A DNA stretch of 64,000 bases, from the NCBI RefSeq assembly GCF_020421205.1, contig NZ_JAIZZH010000001.1, positions 1,285,691 to 1,349,690 of the forward strand, written 5' to 3'. Below, piece after piece: positions 27,078 to 35,108 of this stretch. The number at the start of each line of letters is the position of its first letter. Position 1 is the stretch's first letter. A program made the position numbers and the translations under genes. Origin of the DNA: Hymenobacter pini (lineage in GTDB: Bacteria > Bacteroidota > Bacteroidia > Cytophagales > Hymenobacteraceae). The notes below the pieces were generated by a model. That model was not told where the DNA came from. It saw only the letters and a list, made by a program, of their open reading frames with translations, and searched no databases.

Positions 27078-27644
27078 CTACCAGGAGGAAGCCGCCTGCT
27101 GCGCGCGCCAGTCGGCTAGGGCCAGCGCGTAGGCCGCTTCGGCGGCCGCTTCATCGTGGCGCCGCCGGATGCGGTAGTTGGCTTCCTGCGCCAGGCGCGT
27201 CCAACTGGTAATGGGGCCGGCTAGGGCCACGTGGAGCGGCTCCCGCCCGGGCCGGTACAAGCGCCACCGGTTGGTGCCCCGGGCCCCCCAGGCCAGCAAC
27301 CCCAACGACCCGGCAATGCCCACCGCAGCCGGTACCGTGCGAAGCCAGAACTGCAAATATGCCAGCAAAAAAGCCCCGAGCAGAAACACGCCCAGCAGCA
27401 CCCCCAACAGCCAGCGCACCGGCCGAACGTCTACCCCCTCAAGCTCGCGCCAGCCATACACCTGGCCGTTCAGCTCCAGCGCGTCGCTGGTGAGCACCAC
27501 TCGGCTGTCTTCGCTGCGGAGGGTAGGGAAAACTTCGGGTGGCGCAGGCGGCAATGGAGCTGGTATTAGCTCCGGGCCGTAAGGCTGCCCGTTGACTGGG
27601 TGGCTAGCGGGCTCGGCAGAGTCAGAGGGGGGGAAAGAATCCAT
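27078..27644 (-). CDS. Hypothetical membrane protein
   Basis: A 188-residue protein starting at ATG 27644 (MDSFPPSDSAEPASHPVNG). A Pro-rich N-terminal ~60 residues is followed by a beta-rich patch (SRVVLTSDALELNGQVYGW), two transmembrane helices (about 80-102 and 108-127, WLLGVLLGVFLLGAFLLAYL and TVPAAVGIAGSLGLLAWG), and a basic, Ala-rich helical tail. The layout resembles small PH-domain-like membrane proteins, but I cannot name a family. It lies downstream of the FKBP gene, after a terminator that overlaps the alternative longer start. Confidence 0.65.
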   Translation of the reverse strand: MDSFPPSDSAEPASHPVNGQPYGPELIPAPLPPAPPEVFPTLRSEDSRVVLTSDALELNGQVYGWRELEGVDVRPVRWLLGVLLGVFLLGAFLLAYLQFWLRTVPAAVGIAGSLGLLAWGARGTNRWRLYRPGREPLHVALAGPITSWTRLAQEANYRIRRRHDEAAAEAAYALALADWRAQQAASSW

Positions 27645-27650
27645 AGATAT

Positions 27651-27722
27651 AAAAGCCCCGCGGCCAGTAGTGGTTCGTGCCCATTGAGGAGGCACGAGGC
27701 GCACGGGTGGCAGCGGGGCTTT
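27651..27722 (-). terminator. Terminator-like hairpin after the FKBP gene
   Basis: AAAAGCCCCGC near 27652 and GCGGGGCTTT ending at 27722 are complementary over ten bases, with a G+C-rich loop; on the minus strand TTTTAT follows. It separates the FKBP gene from the membrane protein gene. Confidence 0.65.
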
Positions 27723-27797
27723 CATTTAGTTGAAGTTTAAATCACTTGGTGTAATGCATTGAATTTAAATACATTGTACCAGATGATTTAGCTTGGG

Positions 27798-28424
27798 CTA
27801 TCGGTTTACTTTCAGCAGCTCCACATCAAAGATGAGGGCGGAATCGGGGCCGATGTCACGGCCGGCGCCACGCTTGCCGTAAGCCAGATCGGAGGGGATG
27901 TACAGGCGCCACTTCGAGCCCTCGGGCATCAGCTGCAGGGCTTCCGTCCAGCCAGCAATTACCTGGTTTACGCCGAAGGTGGCGGGCTGGCCGCGCTGGT
28001 ACGACGAATCGAATACGTTGCCATTGATGAGCGTGCCGTGGTAGTGGGTGGTAACCGACGAGGACGGGCCGGGCTTGGGGCCAGTGCCTTCCGTCAGCAC
28101 CTCGTATTGCAGGCCGCTGGGCAGGGTGGTTACGCCCGGTTTCTTGGCATTCTCTTGCAGGAAGGCTTCACCTTCTGCTTTGTTGTTGTTCATGGCGTTG
28201 GGGTCTTGGTTGGATTCCTCGTGCGCTTCCATTTGCTGCTGCAGCTGCTGCATGGCGCTTTGCATCTGTTCGGGCGTGAGGCGGCTCGGCTCGCCGGTCA
28301 GGGCCTCTTTCATGCTCTGGGCGAATACGTCGATGTCCAGATCAAGACCCTGCTGGGCAAAGTTGCGGGCCATGTCGCGCCCAATGATGTAGCTGATTTG
28401 CTCTTTCAAGCCGGTCAGGTTCAT
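27798..28424 (-). CDS. FKBP-type peptidyl-prolyl cis-trans isomerase
   Basis: A 208-residue FkpA/Mip-like isomerase. The N-terminal helical dimerisation part (about 1-95; LKEQISYIIGRDMARNFAQQ) is followed by a linker ENAKKPGVTTLPSGLQYEVL and the FKBP domain (about 110-206), with FDSSYQRGQPATF, VIAGWTEALQLMPEG, IPSDLAYGKRG and ALIFDVELL. No signal peptide is present from this ATG, so it is probably cytoplasmic, unlike most FkpA/Mip proteins. It catalyses proline isomerisation during folding. Confidence 0.93.
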   Translation of the reverse strand: MNLTGLKEQISYIIGRDMARNFAQQGLDLDIDVFAQSMKEALTGEPSRLTPEQMQSAMQQLQQQMEAHEESNQDPNAMNNNKAEGEAFLQENAKKPGVTTLPSGLQYEVLTEGTGPKPGPSSSVTTHYHGTLINGNVFDSSYQRGQPATFGVNQVIAGWTEALQLMPEGSKWRLYIPSDLAYGKRGAGRDIGPDSALIFDVELLKVNR

Positions 28425-28628
28425 AAACCACTGAATAAAGCTGCTGGAACTATTTGGGTAACCCTAGAGAGAAAGGTACCCCAGCCCGGCAGCGGGTGAG
28501 GGAGAATTTTGCACAGCCGACTACCGGCTGCCGCTGTGAAGTACCGAAAACCGCCGCGAATGGATATGGTTTTTTTTGCGGCCCATCGGTAATGCCCTGA
28601 TTTTGAACGAGAGTTTGTAGATGCTAAA

Positions 28629-28662
28629 AAGCACTGCACCCCACCGGATGGGTGGGGTGCAG
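28629..28662 (-). terminator. Intrinsic terminator after the small secreted peptide gene
   Basis: CTGCACCCCACC / GGTGGGGTGCAG form a 12-bp stem with a short loop, followed by TTTTT on the minus strand. It follows the 45-codon gene ending at 28688. Confidence 0.88.
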
Positions 28663-28687
28663 CAGGAAAAACGAACCGGTGGGCCGC

Positions 28688-28825
28688 CTAGCAGAAATGC
28701 ATTTCCTCTTCGTCGCGCAGATCGAAAAACAGGTTCAGGTCGCGGACTTGCGCAGCCAAGAAGCTCAAGGAGCCCAGGCCGCCCAAAACCAGCAGCGAAG
28801 AAACGGCAGCAGTGGTCTTTTTCAT
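28688..28825 (-). CDS. Small exported or membrane peptide (45 residues)
   Basis: A 45-residue frame: MKKTTAAVSSLLVLGGLGSL continues with SFLAAQ and then an acidic tail RDLNLFFDLRDEEEMHFC. The first 26 residues look like a signal peptide or membrane anchor. The gene has a TACCTTTG box 39-46 bases upstream and a clean terminator right after its stop, so it appears to be a complete stand-alone transcription unit. No family recognised; the acidic, Cys-ending tail is notable. Confidence 0.6.
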   Translation of the reverse strand: MKKTTAAVSSLLVLGGLGSLSFLAAQVRDLNLFFDLRDEEEMHFC

Positions 28826-28863
28826 GGTATATGCTAGAATGATGGTAGTCAGTTTGTTGACTG

Positions 28864-28871
28864 CAAAGGTA
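28864..28871 (-). promoter_or_regulatory. Candidate -7 box TACCTTTG upstream of the 45-residue peptide
   Basis: Exact TAnnTTTG match on the minus strand, about 39 bases before the ATG at 28825. Confidence 0.35.
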
Positions 28872-28904
28872 CTACGCAGTTGGCAATAAAATGTTATGCA
28901 AGCA

Positions 28905-29978
28905 TCATTTTTTATCTGTAAATAGGTCCACGCGTGGGTTTTCCAGCTCCAGCAGGCGTTGCTTGCGCCACAGACCGCCGGCGTAGCCCGTAAGCCGGCC
29001 ATCGGCCCCAATCACGCGGTGGCAGGGAATGAGAATAGCTATCCGGTTCTGGCCATTGGCCGCGGCTACCGCCCTAACCGCCTGGGGGCGCTGCAAAGCG
29101 GCGGCCTGCTGTCCGTAGCTGCGGGTGTGGCCGAAAGGGATGCGCTGCAGCTCCTGCCACACCTGCTGCTGAAAAACCGAGCCGGGCATGTGCAGCGGTA
29201 CCGAGAATTCTTGCCGCTGACCGGCAAAGTATTCGGTTAATTGGGTGCGCAACTTGTGAAAATGCATGTTGTCGCCCTGGATTACGGGGGCCTGCAGGCG
29301 GCGGCTCAGCTCCTGCAACTCGGTTTCAAGCCCTCGGCGGTCGGTGAACTCCAGCAAGCATACTCCTTCGGTGGTAGCGGCGGCCAACATAGGCCCCAAT
29401 GGCGTATCTAGCCGGGTAAGGTCGATTACCTGCTGCTGGCGGCTGTGGCTGGGCGCAGCGCCAAACAACGTTCGGAATGACTCCTGAAACCCGCTCAGCG
29501 ACTCGTAGCCGCTACCAAAGGCGGCATCCGTAACCGGGGTACCGGTTTGAAGCTGTTTGAAGGCGGTATTGAGCCGGTACAGGCGCTGGTAAGCTTGGAA
29601 GGTGAGGGCGTGGGTGAGCAAGAACCAGCGGCGCACGGTGGCCGGCTCCAGGCCCTGGGCCCGCAGGTGGGCGTCGCGGATGCGGGTAGCGGGGTCGGCC
29701 GAGAGCTGCGCGAGCAGCTGCGCTACGAAGGCAGGCGCATCGGGGCCGGTAGCAGCCAGGGGGGCACACACCTTGCAGGGGCGGTAGCCGTGCACCAGGG
29801 CCTCGCGGGTAGTGGCGAAGAACTCCACGTTTTCAGCCTTGGGCTTGCGGGCCCGGCAGGTAGGCCGGCAGAAAATACCCGTGGTACGCACGGCCGCAAT
29901 GAACCGGCCTTCATACTCGGGGTTGCGGGCTACCAACGCATGGTAGCACTCGGGGCTGGGTGGCAAGGGAGGGAGCAT
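28905..29978 (-). CDS. ada: Ada-type methylated-DNA repair protein and regulator
   Basis: A 357-residue fusion of methylphosphotriester sensor, AraC-like helix-turn-helix and O6-methylguanine methyltransferase. The N-terminal zinc site is visible as C37, C41, C68 and C71 (FCRPTC and PCKVC); C37 would be the methyl acceptor. The AraC-type domain covers about 90-180 (GFQESFRTLFGAAPSH). The C-terminal repair domain has the PCHR active site with C319, and IPFGHTRSYGQ. It removes alkyl groups from DNA and, once methylated, may activate its own regulon. Ten bases upstream lies a PEP-mutase-like gene on the same strand, very likely the same operon. Confidence 0.94.
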   Translation of the reverse strand: MLPPLPPSPECYHALVARNPEYEGRFIAAVRTTGIFCRPTCRARKPKAENVEFFATTREALVHGYRPCKVCAPLAATGPDAPAFVAQLLAQLSADPATRIRDAHLRAQGLEPATVRRWFLLTHALTFQAYQRLYRLNTAFKQLQTGTPVTDAAFGSGYESLSGFQESFRTLFGAAPSHSRQQQVIDLTRLDTPLGPMLAAATTEGVCLLEFTDRRGLETELQELSRRLQAPVIQGDNMHFHKLRTQLTEYFAGQRQEFSVPLHMPGSVFQQQVWQELQRIPFGHTRSYGQQAAALQRPQAVRAVAAANGQNRIAILIPCHRVIGADGRLTGYAGGLWRKQRLLELENPRVDLFTDKK

Positions 29979-29988
29979 GGGGCAAAGT

Positions 29989-30759
29989 TCAGGCAAACAG
30001 TGGAGTAAGGCTACGGGTACGGGCCACATGCTGGGCCAAAGAGTGGGGCGAGGCTGCTTCGTACAGGAAATTGCCCATGCTCACGCGGCGTATGCCAACA
30101 GTGGCCAGGTCGGCCAGGGGCGGCAGCTGGGGTAGGGCCATTACGTTGAGGGGAAGCGGCGTGCCCTGGTGTAGGGTTCGGATATCCGTCAGGTCTGTGA
30201 GGCCGGGCACGAATAGCCCATCGGCCCCGGCAGCAGCGTAAGCGGCGGCCCGGGTCAGCGTTTCGGGTAGCGGCGGTTTGCCGGGCAGCAAGTACGTATC
30301 GGTGCGCAGGTTGATGAACACGGCCAGTTCATGCTCGGCGCAGTAGTGACGCAAATACTCCATTAGGGCCACCATATCACCCAGGGGGCGCATACGGCGC
30401 TGACCGGTTTCCACTACAGAGTCCTCTAGGTTGATGCCGACTACACCCAGTTGCAGCAGGGCGTGCAGGTGTTCTGCCACCTGTTGGGGCGAGCGACTGT
30501 ACCCACCTTCAAAATCCACCGTCAGGGGCAGAGGAGTGGCGGTGCGCATGCGGCTCACCAGGTAGAGCAGGGTAGCAAAAGGCAGCTGCTCACCATCGGA
30601 GTAGCCCAGCATATCGGCCATGGCGGCGCTGGAAGTACCCACGGCCGCAAAACCGGCCACCGTGCAGGCTGCGGCGCTACGGGCATCCCAGGCGTTGGGC
30701 AGCAGTAAGGGCTCGGCCTGGTGGTGCAGGGCGTGGAATCGGAGAAAGGTGTCGGTCAT
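29989..30759 (-). CDS. Isocitrate lyase/PEP mutase family protein
   Basis: A 256-residue TIM-barrel protein of the ICL/PEPM superfamily. Motifs: LLLPNAWDARSAA at the start, FAAVGTSSAAMADMLGYSDG, the metal-site region PLTVDFEGGYS, and GINLEDSV, where Glu/Asp residues bind magnesium. The key catalytic loop KKCGH/KRCGH of isocitrate lyase is absent, so substrate is uncertain; many such proteins are annotated as carboxyvinyl-carboxyphosphonate-mutase-like lyases. It precedes ada by ten bases on the same strand, so it is first gene of a two-gene unit, which hints at a link to alkylation stress that is not explained by the family. Confidence 0.88.
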   Translation of the reverse strand: MTDTFLRFHALHHQAEPLLLPNAWDARSAAACTVAGFAAVGTSSAAMADMLGYSDGEQLPFATLLYLVSRMRTATPLPLTVDFEGGYSRSPQQVAEHLHALLQLGVVGINLEDSVVETGQRRMRPLGDMVALMEYLRHYCAEHELAVFINLRTDTYLLPGKPPLPETLTRAAAYAAAGADGLFVPGLTDLTDIRTLHQGTPLPLNVMALPQLPPLADLATVGIRRVSMGNFLYEAASPHSLAQHVARTRSLTPLFA

Positions 30760-30874
30760 ATCGGGTTGTCAGCTTGGGGTAGAACTAAGCACAAACCTCG
30801 CCCCACCCGCCGTGCTGTCGCAACCGGAAAATGAACACCTATTTTTTTTCTTAGCACAGGTATCAAAATGCCCC

Positions 30875-30910
30875 CGCATTCTTATGCAGCAGGAGTTGCA
30901 TAAGAATGCG
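30875..30910. repeat. 14-bp perfect inverted repeat in an intergenic region
   Basis: CGCATTCTTATGCA (30875-30888) and TGCATAAGAATGCG (30897-30910), separated by eight bases. Not followed by a T-run. It lies between the PEP-mutase-like gene start and the OmpA gene end and could be a regulatory palindrome or a weak hairpin. The rest of this ~250-bp gap shows nothing else I can name. Confidence 0.6.
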
Positions 30911-31010
30911 TAAAAACTCGCTGATCAACTACATCACTTAATTAGTAAAACTGGAAACCGCATACAGTGCTGATGCCGACTGCGTCCGTTTTCCATAACT
31001 GCCAACGCAA

Positions 31011-32126
31011 CTACTGCACCTGCTGCACCTCTACGCGGCGGTTGCGGGCGTCAGGTGAGGGATGAAGTGGGCGGGCGTCGCCGTAGCCCACGGTGCTAAT
31101 GCGGTCGGCAGCTACGCCGCTTTTCACCAGGAAGCTCTTTACAGCCTCGGCCCGTTGCTCGCTAAGCACCTGGTTTTTCTGGGGCTCGCCAATTTTATCG
31201 GTGTGGCCGGCAATCAGAATCCGTAAGGTAGGTCGGGACAGCAGTTCGGCGGCCAGTTGGTTCAGGGCCGGGCGGCCTTCGGGCAGCAGCTCCGGAGTGC
31301 CCAGTTTAAACAATACGGTAGGCAGTACCACCAGGCGCTCCGATACTACGGGGGCCGTGGCAGCAGTAGTGGGTAGCGTAGCCGGCAGATTGGGCAGGGC
31401 AAGTGCCGGGGGCAACGTGGCAACAGCTGGCCGCGGAAGTGGCTCAATGGCCGCTGACTGCCGCCCGGGGCTGGCAGCAGTAACCTGAATAGTAATGGGC
31501 ACCACGGCGCTTTCGCGGGTGGGGTAGAAGCCTTGAGTCAGGTAAAAGGTGGTGGTCTGGCTGAGCTTGGTGCGGTAGGTGTTGCCGGTAGCCACGGGCT
31601 GCTTCAACTCCGCATCGGCGTACCATAACACATTGCGGCCCGATACGCGGATAGTGGTTTCAGTAGCCGCGGGTACCGTGGGGGCTGATTTCAGCTTTAC
31701 CCGGTACAGTACAAACGTGCCATGGTCACAGTCGCCCACGGGGCGGTAAGTGGCCTGGCCAGTTAGCTTTTCCTGGGCGGCATCGTAGGTGAATGTAATG
31801 GCGCCGTCGCACCAGTAGCTAAAGGGGCTGCGGCCGGTTTCCTGGAGTTTGCGCACGTGCTCCAACTGCAGGCCAGCTGCCGTACGGGTTGCCCGAACCT
31901 GAAACGTAACGCTGACCTGCGGGGCCTCGCCCACCTCCTGGTACAACACGCCCAGTACGCCGCCCGATTTGCTCTGCTGCACCCGCAACAAAGCCGGCCA
32001 ATACCCGTCCCGGTCGCCGGTATCAGTTTCCACTCCCTGCCACACTCCCGATAAGGACTGCGCCTGCCCGCCTGAAGCGGTGAAAGCAATAAATAGCAGC
32101 GAGGCAACGACGTTTTTCATAGCCAT
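31011..32126 (-). CDS. OmpA family outer-membrane protein
   Basis: About 371 residues with a signal peptide (MKNVVASLLFIAFTASGGQA). The start may be ATG 32126 or ATG 32120; both keep the signal. The N-terminal half is beta-rich and resembles small calycin-like domains (SLSGVWQGVETDTGDRDG), then an Ala/Pro linker (about 230-270), and a C-terminal OmpA peptidoglycan-binding domain (LPTVLFKLGTPELLPEG, ILIAGHTDKIGEPQKN, LSEQRAEAVKSFLV, ISTVGYGDARPL, NRRVEV). It should tie the outer membrane to peptidoglycan. It has its own gene context with no obvious operon partner. Confidence 0.88.
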   Translation of the reverse strand: MAMKNVVASLLFIAFTASGGQAQSLSGVWQGVETDTGDRDGYWPALLRVQQSKSGGVLGVLYQEVGEAPQVSVTFQVRATRTAAGLQLEHVRKLQETGRSPFSYWCDGAITFTYDAAQEKLTGQATYRPVGDCDHGTFVLYRVKLKSAPTVPAATETTIRVSGRNVLWYADAELKQPVATGNTYRTKLSQTTTFYLTQGFYPTRESAVVPITIQVTAASPGRQSAAIEPLPRPAVATLPPALALPNLPATLPTTAATAPVVSERLVVLPTVLFKLGTPELLPEGRPALNQLAAELLSRPTLRILIAGHTDKIGEPQKNQVLSEQRAEAVKSFLVKSGVAADRISTVGYGDARPLHPSPDARNRRVEVQQVQ

Positions 32127-32277
32127 AATTACATCAGAACCCACCCCGGTCCCGAGGCAAGGTCAGCAGCATGAGCCATCCAATGGGCCCCGGGTGGCAG
32201 GCTCCGCTGAATAACTATCATTTCAGGCTGAAATATCGGCCGGAGATGAGGTTGCACGCAAGCGGGCCTGGTGTGGT

Positions 32278-33279
32278 TCAGGGCTGCCCGAATACGCGGC
32301 GCAGAAACTGCACGGTGTACTCCAGCGTGGGCGCAAACCAGGGGTTGAACAGCGGGAACGGGTGCGGAGCCTCGGGGAAAGTATGGACCTCAGAATAAAT
32401 GCCCAGGGCCGTGAGCTGCTGACGCACATCGTCGCGGCCAGCATGCATCCGGGCTACTCCGCTGTTGATGAAGAGAATGGGGGGCGTGCCCGGGCCAACA
32501 TGGCTGAGAGCCGAAGCCTGCTGCCACAGCGCGGGGTTGGTAGCCCGGCTGCTGCCCAGCCATTGGGTGGCCGCCGAAAGCCCCTTGCTATCATCTCCCT
32601 CTCCCGACTCCGGGTGCGTAAAGGCCAGAATACCATCTACATCCACAATAGCCTGCACCTGGCTGGAGTACGTACGGTAACAGGAGCCGGCCTCGTAGCG
32701 CGGGTCGGCGTTGGTAGTGCCTATCAGGGCCGCCAGCTGTCCACCCGCCGAGAATCCCCACACAGCTACTCTCATGGTATCGAGGCTGTAGGTGCGCGCA
32801 TGGGCCCGCAGCCAGCGCAAGGCAGTCTTCAAGTCCTGCACTGCAGCCGGATAGGGCACTTCGGGGCTGAGCCGGTATTCGGCCGTGGCCGCTACAAAGC
32901 CCTGAGCCGCTAGTTGCTGGGCCATGGCGTGGTGCTGGCTCCGGTTGCCGGAGCGCCAGCCGCCGCCGTGTACCAGCAGTACCGCCGGGTGGGGTCGCCG
33001 CCGGTGGCTTTGGGGGTAGAACACATCCAGCAGCAGCGGCCGGCCCGAGGCTTCGCAGTAGGGAATATTAGTCTGGCTGCGGATGGTGGTGGGCACCGGC
33101 GGCCGGGCAATGCTGCTATTGGGGTGCTGCTTGCGGACCTTGAGGAAGGCGCTATACGTGGTAAACGAGGTGTCACGCGGCAGGGTGGACTGCTGGGAAT
33201 AGGCGGGAGTCACCAGCAGTAGGCCGCCGACGAGCAGCAATGGGGTTAGAAATGCAAAAAGAGGACTAAAGCGCGGCAT
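32278..33279 (-). CDS. Alpha/beta hydrolase (esterase), exported
   Basis: A 333-residue exported serine hydrolase of the BD-FAE/hormone-sensitive-lipase-like group. The signal peptide is FSPLFAFLTPLLLVGGLLLVTPAYS. The oxyanion-hole motif HGGGW lies at 104-108, the nucleophile S177 in GFSAGG, and the acid and base are probably in HAGRDDV and APHPFPLF near the C-terminus. Residues 64-95 (SQTNIPYCEASGRPLLLDVFYP) are the usual entry strand. It should hydrolyse ester bonds, perhaps acylated sugars. Lies divergent to the gene at 33394 with a hairpin in between. Confidence 0.9.
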   Translation of the reverse strand: MPRFSPLFAFLTPLLLVGGLLLVTPAYSQQSTLPRDTSFTTYSAFLKVRKQHPNSSIARPPVPTTIRSQTNIPYCEASGRPLLLDVFYPQSHRRRPHPAVLLVHGGGWRSGNRSQHHAMAQQLAAQGFVAATAEYRLSPEVPYPAAVQDLKTALRWLRAHARTYSLDTMRVAVWGFSAGGQLAALIGTTNADPRYEAGSCYRTYSSQVQAIVDVDGILAFTHPESGEGDDSKGLSAATQWLGSSRATNPALWQQASALSHVGPGTPPILFINSGVARMHAGRDDVRQQLTALGIYSEVHTFPEAPHPFPLFNPWFAPTLEYTVQFLRRVFGQP

Positions 33280-33311
33280 ACGGCGGGTTAAGAAACAGGA
33301 GGCAGCCGAAA

Positions 33312-33361
33312 GCTACACAAGCTGCCGAATGATTCGGCCAGGCGCTGATTCCTGTGTAGCT
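33312..33361. promoter_or_regulatory. Compound hairpin in a divergent gap
   Basis: AAGCTACACA near 33312 pairs with TGTGTAGCTT near 33352-33361, enclosing a second stem GCCGAA/TTCGGC. It sits between divergent gene starts at 33279 and 33394, so it would be in the 5' leader of one of them rather than acting as a terminator. Confidence 0.45.
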
Positions 33362-33393
33362 TGCGCCCCTCGTTTTCTACCATACTCTCCCAC

Positions 33394-33888
33394 ATGAAGT
33401 ATATCATTACTCTTACAGCGGCCCTAACTATCCAGCAGGCCCAGGCCCAAATTAGCCTGATTATGAATGCAACTCGCGCCGCCACGGCGGCTGCCACGCT
33501 GGCTTCCCGCCAGAAAAAGAATAAGGCGGCCCAGCAGGCGGCCGGCACTACCGAAACTCCAGTGCTGGGCCGCGGGGTTACGCTATTCACTTACCGGGGC
33601 GAGAGTATTCAGCGCAAGCGTACCGCCCCCGAAACCTTCAAAGGCAAAGGCGGCCCCGAAATTCAGGCTCTGGAAGCCCTGTTGGAGGAACGCCACCAGG
33701 CTTTGTTGGCCGATTCTACGACCTCTGTCCTGAGCTCAGACCAACTAACGGTCCTCACCACGGCCGCCCGTACCGCCGCTACTGCCCGCCCCGACTGGAA
33801 CTACGCGCCTTACCGGCAGGAGCTAGCCTTCTATCAGAAAGAAGAGGCGCGTCGCCACCCGGCTGCAACACCCGCCGCGGGCAAGTAA
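33394..33888 (+). CDS. Hypothetical exported protein
   Basis: A 164-residue protein with signal peptide MKYIITLTAALTIQQAQAQ. The mature part is Ala/Thr-rich and helical, with a basic patch RQKKNKAAQQ, a middle segment containing GVTLFTYRGESIQRKRTAPETFKGKGGPEIQALEALL and a C-terminus rich in charged residues. I know no family. Followed by a good terminator, so it appears to be a single-gene unit. Confidence 0.6.
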   Translation: MKYIITLTAALTIQQAQAQISLIMNATRAATAAATLASRQKKNKAAQQAAGTTETPVLGRGVTLFTYRGESIQRKRTAPETFKGKGGPEIQALEALLEERHQALLADSTTSVLSSDQLTVLTTAARTAATARPDWNYAPYRQELAFYQKEEARRHPAATPAAGK

Positions 33889-33955
33889 AGAATTGGTCGG
33901 CTTCTGGCACCACGTCATCGGGGCCCGAACTCGCTGCCAATCCACCCAACACACG

Positions 33956-33991
33956 AAAGCCGCCGCTCCTGCATGCCAGGACGGCGGCTTT
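33956..33991 (+). terminator. Intrinsic terminator
   Basis: AAAGCCGCCG (33956-33965) and CGGCGGCTTT (33982-33991) pair perfectly over ten bases with a 16-base loop, then TCTTATG. It lies between the convergent gene ends at 33888 and 34024. Confidence 0.8.
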
Positions 33992-34023
33992 CTTATGAAT
34001 TAGCTGCTATGTGAGAGTGAGCA

Positions 34024-34899
34024 CTACCCCAGAAATGCCATATCCTCCTCACTCAACCGAATGCTGGCTGCGGCCATATTCTCGCGCAGGTGGGCCAGCC
34101 GGGAGGTGCCCGGAATGGGAAGTATACAGGGTGACTTGTGCAGCAACCAGGCAATATTGACCTGGGCGGGCGTTGCCTGGTGGCGGCGAGCTACTTCGGC
34201 AATCCGGTCCGACTGCTGGGGCAGGGCGTGCAGCAGGGAGAAGAACGGAATTAGTGGTAGCTGGTGCTGCTCGCAGAGGTCTAGTACTTCCTCGCCGCCG
34301 GGGTTGCTGCCGTGGGCATGCTGTAGGGTGGTGCGCTGCGCGTAGCTGTACATATTCTCAACGGTGGCAATGGGGGCAAGCCGCAGCCCTTCTTCCAGCT
34401 CGGCCCGCGTTACGTTGCTCAAACCCAGGTGCAGGATTTTGCCTTCCCGCTGCAGGTCCAGCATGGCGCCCAGCTGCTCGGCCAGCGGTACTGGGCCCGT
34501 ACCCATCAGCCGCAGGTGCACCAGCTGAATCTGCTCCTGACGCAGGGTGCGTAGGTTGTTCTCGATGCTTTGGCGCAACTGCTCCGGGCGGTTGAAAGGC
34601 ACCCAGCTTTTATCGGGGCGGCGGGTGGCCCCCACTTTGGTGCAGATAACCAAGCCGGCCGGATAAGGGTGCAGCGCTTCCCGAATGAGGCGGTTAGTCA
34701 CATCCTCGCCGTAATAATCAGCCGTGTCGAGGAAGGTAACGCCCGCTTCCACAGCTTCGCGCAGAATCTGCAGGGCCTCGGGGCGGTTGGCCGGCTCACC
34801 CCAGATATCGGGCCCGGTGAGCCGCATGGTGCCGTAGCCCAGCCGCGCCACGGTAAGCGGGTGCGCGGAGTGCGGGGCAATGGTGATGGTGGACGTCAT
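34024..34899 (-). CDS. Aldo/keto reductase
   Basis: A 291-residue NADPH-dependent reductase of the AKR superfamily. ATG 34899 gives MTSTITIAPHSAH followed by the conserved LGYGTMRLTG. The catalytic tetrad is visible: Asp and Tyr in LDTADYYGED, Lys in VICTKVG, His in LVHLRLMG. NADP-binding motifs near the C-terminus include ILPIPGTSRLAHLRENMAA. It probably reduces small aldehydes or ketones; no substrate is suggested by neighbours. Convergent to the gene ending at 33888. Confidence 0.92.
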   Translation of the reverse strand: MTSTITIAPHSAHPLTVARLGYGTMRLTGPDIWGEPANRPEALQILREAVEAGVTFLDTADYYGEDVTNRLIREALHPYPAGLVICTKVGATRRPDKSWVPFNRPEQLRQSIENNLRTLRQEQIQLVHLRLMGTGPVPLAEQLGAMLDLQREGKILHLGLSNVTRAELEEGLRLAPIATVENMYSYAQRTTLQHAHGSNPGGEEVLDLCEQHQLPLIPFFSLLHALPQQSDRIAEVARRHQATPAQVNIAWLLHKSPCILPIPGTSRLAHLRENMAAASIRLSEEDMAFLG

Positions 34900-35108
34900 A
34901 GACGAAAGGATGAGGAGGAAGAGTATCGAGCCAGGCCCTGACCGGCGCAAATGCGCGAAAAACGTCCTACATCAGCCCAGCCGGAGTGTCAATATATGAA
35001 TTGGCGCACCGGAAGGCGGGGAGTTGCCGTGCTTTGGCTCAGTTCCCGGCTGCTTCGGCCCGGATAAGCCCGACACGTTTTTTTCATTCACCCTCAGCCT
35101 TCGCCGCC

